Assembly (NCBI GenBank): GCA_017508895.1
Contig: JAFWRA010000099.1
Coordinates: forward strand, 1 to 6,877
DNA length: 6,877 nucleotides
Direction of reading: 5' to 3'
From: Bacteroidales bacterium
Lineage (GTDB): Bacteria > Bacteroidota > Bacteroidia > Bacteroidales > F082
This document shows, in pieces, positions 5,991 through 6,877 of this stretch. Made by a program: the position numbers and the translations under genes. The notes beneath the pieces are model-generated. The model was not told the DNA's origin. It did not search any database and worked only from the letters and a program-made list of their open reading frames with translations. Position 1 is the first letter of the stretch. Each line of letters begins with the position of its first letter.

Positions 5991-6016
5991 TACAATTTTT
6001 TACAATTATTACAATG
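5991..6016 (+). promoter_or_regulatory. AU-rich translation start region with three TACAAT copies, no Shine-Dalgarno
   Basis: TACAAT occurs at 5991-5996, 6001-6006 and 6010-6015, with start-to-start spacing of 10 and 9 bases; the last copy overlaps the rpsA ATG at 6014. No GGAGG-like motif lies at the expected distance. Bacteroidota commonly start translation without Shine-Dalgarno pairing and favour A/U-rich unstructured leaders, so this probably is the ribosome entry region. Confidence 0.6.
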
Positions 6017-6877
6017 GCAGAAAACGAAAACATCATCAACGAAGCCATGCCGGTAGAAGAAAAGGCCGTTGAAGAAACCCCAGTCATGGAAGCCCCCGCT
6101 AAGAAGGCTCCTAAAGCTCCGAAGCAGAAACCCGTTCCCGCCGAGGATTTCGACTGGACCTCATCTCACAAGAAGTTCGACAACTACTCAGCTGACGAAC
6201 GCGCCAAGCTCGAAGAGAAGTATGCTGGCACTATGAACCAGATCGCCGACCACGAGGTCATCGAAGGCACCGTGGTGGCCATCACCGACCGTGAGGTCGT
6301 GGTCAACATCGGCTTCAAGTCGGATGGTGTTATCCCTGTTGCTGAATTCCGTACCAACCCCAACCTGAAGGTGGGCGACAAGGTTGAAGTCTACGTTGAG
6401 AACCAAGAAGGTCCCAACGGTCAACTCATCCTCTCTCACAAGAAAGCCCAACTGCTCAAGTCTTGGGACCGCGTCAACGAAGCCTACGAAAGTGGCGAGA
6501 TCGTCAACGGTTATGTCAAGAGCCGCACCAAGGGTGGCCTCATCGTCGAAGTGTTCGGCCTCGAAGCCTTCCTGCCCGGCAGCCAAATCGACGTCAAGCC
6601 CATTCGCGACTACGACGTGTTTGTTGACAGCGTGATGGAATTCAAAGTCGTGAAGATCAACCAAGAGTTCAAGAACGTGGTTGTGTCTCACAAAGCCCTC
6701 ATCGAGGACGAACTCGAAGCCCAGAAGGCCGAGATCATCAGCAAGCTCGAGAAGGGTCAGATCCTCGAAGGCGTGGTCAAGAACATCACCAGCTACGGTG
6801 TGTTCATCGACCTCGGTGGCGTCGACGGTCTCATCCACATCACCGACCTCAGCTGGGGCCGCATCACGCACCCCGAA
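6014..6877 (+). CDS. rpsA: 30S ribosomal protein S1, 3'-truncated by window edge
   Basis: The first 288 residues of ribosomal protein S1, which binds mRNA on the 30S subunit and helps translation start. The ATG at 6014 fits the leader and gives MAENENIINE. Residues 1-45 are a low-complexity E/A/P/K-rich extension common in S1 of this phylum. S1 (OB-fold) domain 1 spans about 82-145 (EGTVVAITDREVVVNIGFKS, ending LILSHKKA); domain 2 about 161-227 (GEIVNGYVKSRTKGGLIVEV, ending VVVSHKA); domain 3 starts at 248 (GQILEGVVKNITSYGVFIDL, then VDGLIHITDLSWGR). The frame is open at the window end, and more S1 domains are expected beyond. Codons are strongly biased (CTC, ATC, AAG, GAA, CGC) as in a highly expressed gene, unlike the two upstream genes. 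It has its own promoter. Confidence 0.97.
   Translation, partial: MAENENIINEAMPVEEKAVEETPVMEAPAKKAPKAPKQKPVPAEDFDWTSSHKKFDNYSADERAKLEEKYAGTMNQIADHEVIEGTVVAITDREVVVNIGFKSDGVIPVAEFRTNPNLKVGDKVEVYVENQEGPNGQLILSHKKAQLLKSWDRVNEAYESGEIVNGYVKSRTKGGLIVEVFGLEAFLPGSQIDVKPIRDYDVFVDSVMEFKVVKINQEFKNVVVSHKALIEDELEAQKAEIISKLEKGQILEGVVKNITSYGVFIDLGGVDGLIHITDLSWGRITHPE

Noticed and set aside
6384..6635. Plus-strand open frame inside rpsA in another frame
   Set aside because: S/T/K-rich translation without motifs, fully within S1 domains 1-2 in the correct frame.
6188..6871. Long minus-strand open frame (227 codons) opposite rpsA
   Set aside because: It is antisense to a clear S1 coding sequence; its length follows from strong codon bias, and its translation (D/V/H-rich) shows no domain.

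Overview
The window looks like a chromosomal piece of a Bacteroidales (Bacteroidota) bacterium. Three things support this. Both complete C-termini carry type IX secretion (T9SS, Por) sorting tails. The only clear promoter has the Bacteroidota form (TTTG, 18 nt, then TATCTTTG). No Shine-Dalgarno motif precedes either visible start codon. The genus cannot be named from the sequence; the module style resembles proteins from gut, rumen or oral Bacteroidales.

Layout, all on the + strand. (1) Positions 2-4516 hold the 3' part (1504 codons) of a very large secreted repeat protein whose start lies upstream of the window. In order it has a partial InlB-type B-repeat, three more repeats in a strict 219-nt period, a FISUMP-like (C-type-lectin-like) module, a concanavalin-A-like domain, two repeats, a second copy of that domain, one repeat, a duplicated 'GWSWLS' module, a domain of about 110 residues shared with the next gene, and a T9SS tail. 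(2) Ten bases later, 4527-5846 encodes a complete 439-residue secreted protein: signal peptide, the same shared domain, three B-repeats, T9SS tail. The two genes are probably one transcription unit. (3) Positions 5847-6013 are a non-coding leader with a promoter, a long 5'-terminal hairpin, a second smaller hairpin and an AU-rich stretch with three TACAAT copies. (4) Positions 6014-6877 are the first 288 codons of rpsA (ribosomal protein S1), cut off by the window end.

The first two genes probably encode cell-surface or secreted proteins exported by Sec and then T9SS, with adhesive or glycan-binding roles inferred only from domain types. Their link is a homologous domain just before the tail in the large protein and at the mature N-terminus of the small one. 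I do not recognise it as a named family, and it is the best candidate here for something undescribed. rpsA is an unrelated housekeeping gene with its own promoter; its structured leader could be an autoregulatory element. No tRNA, rRNA, CRISPR array, insertion sequence or attachment site was seen.
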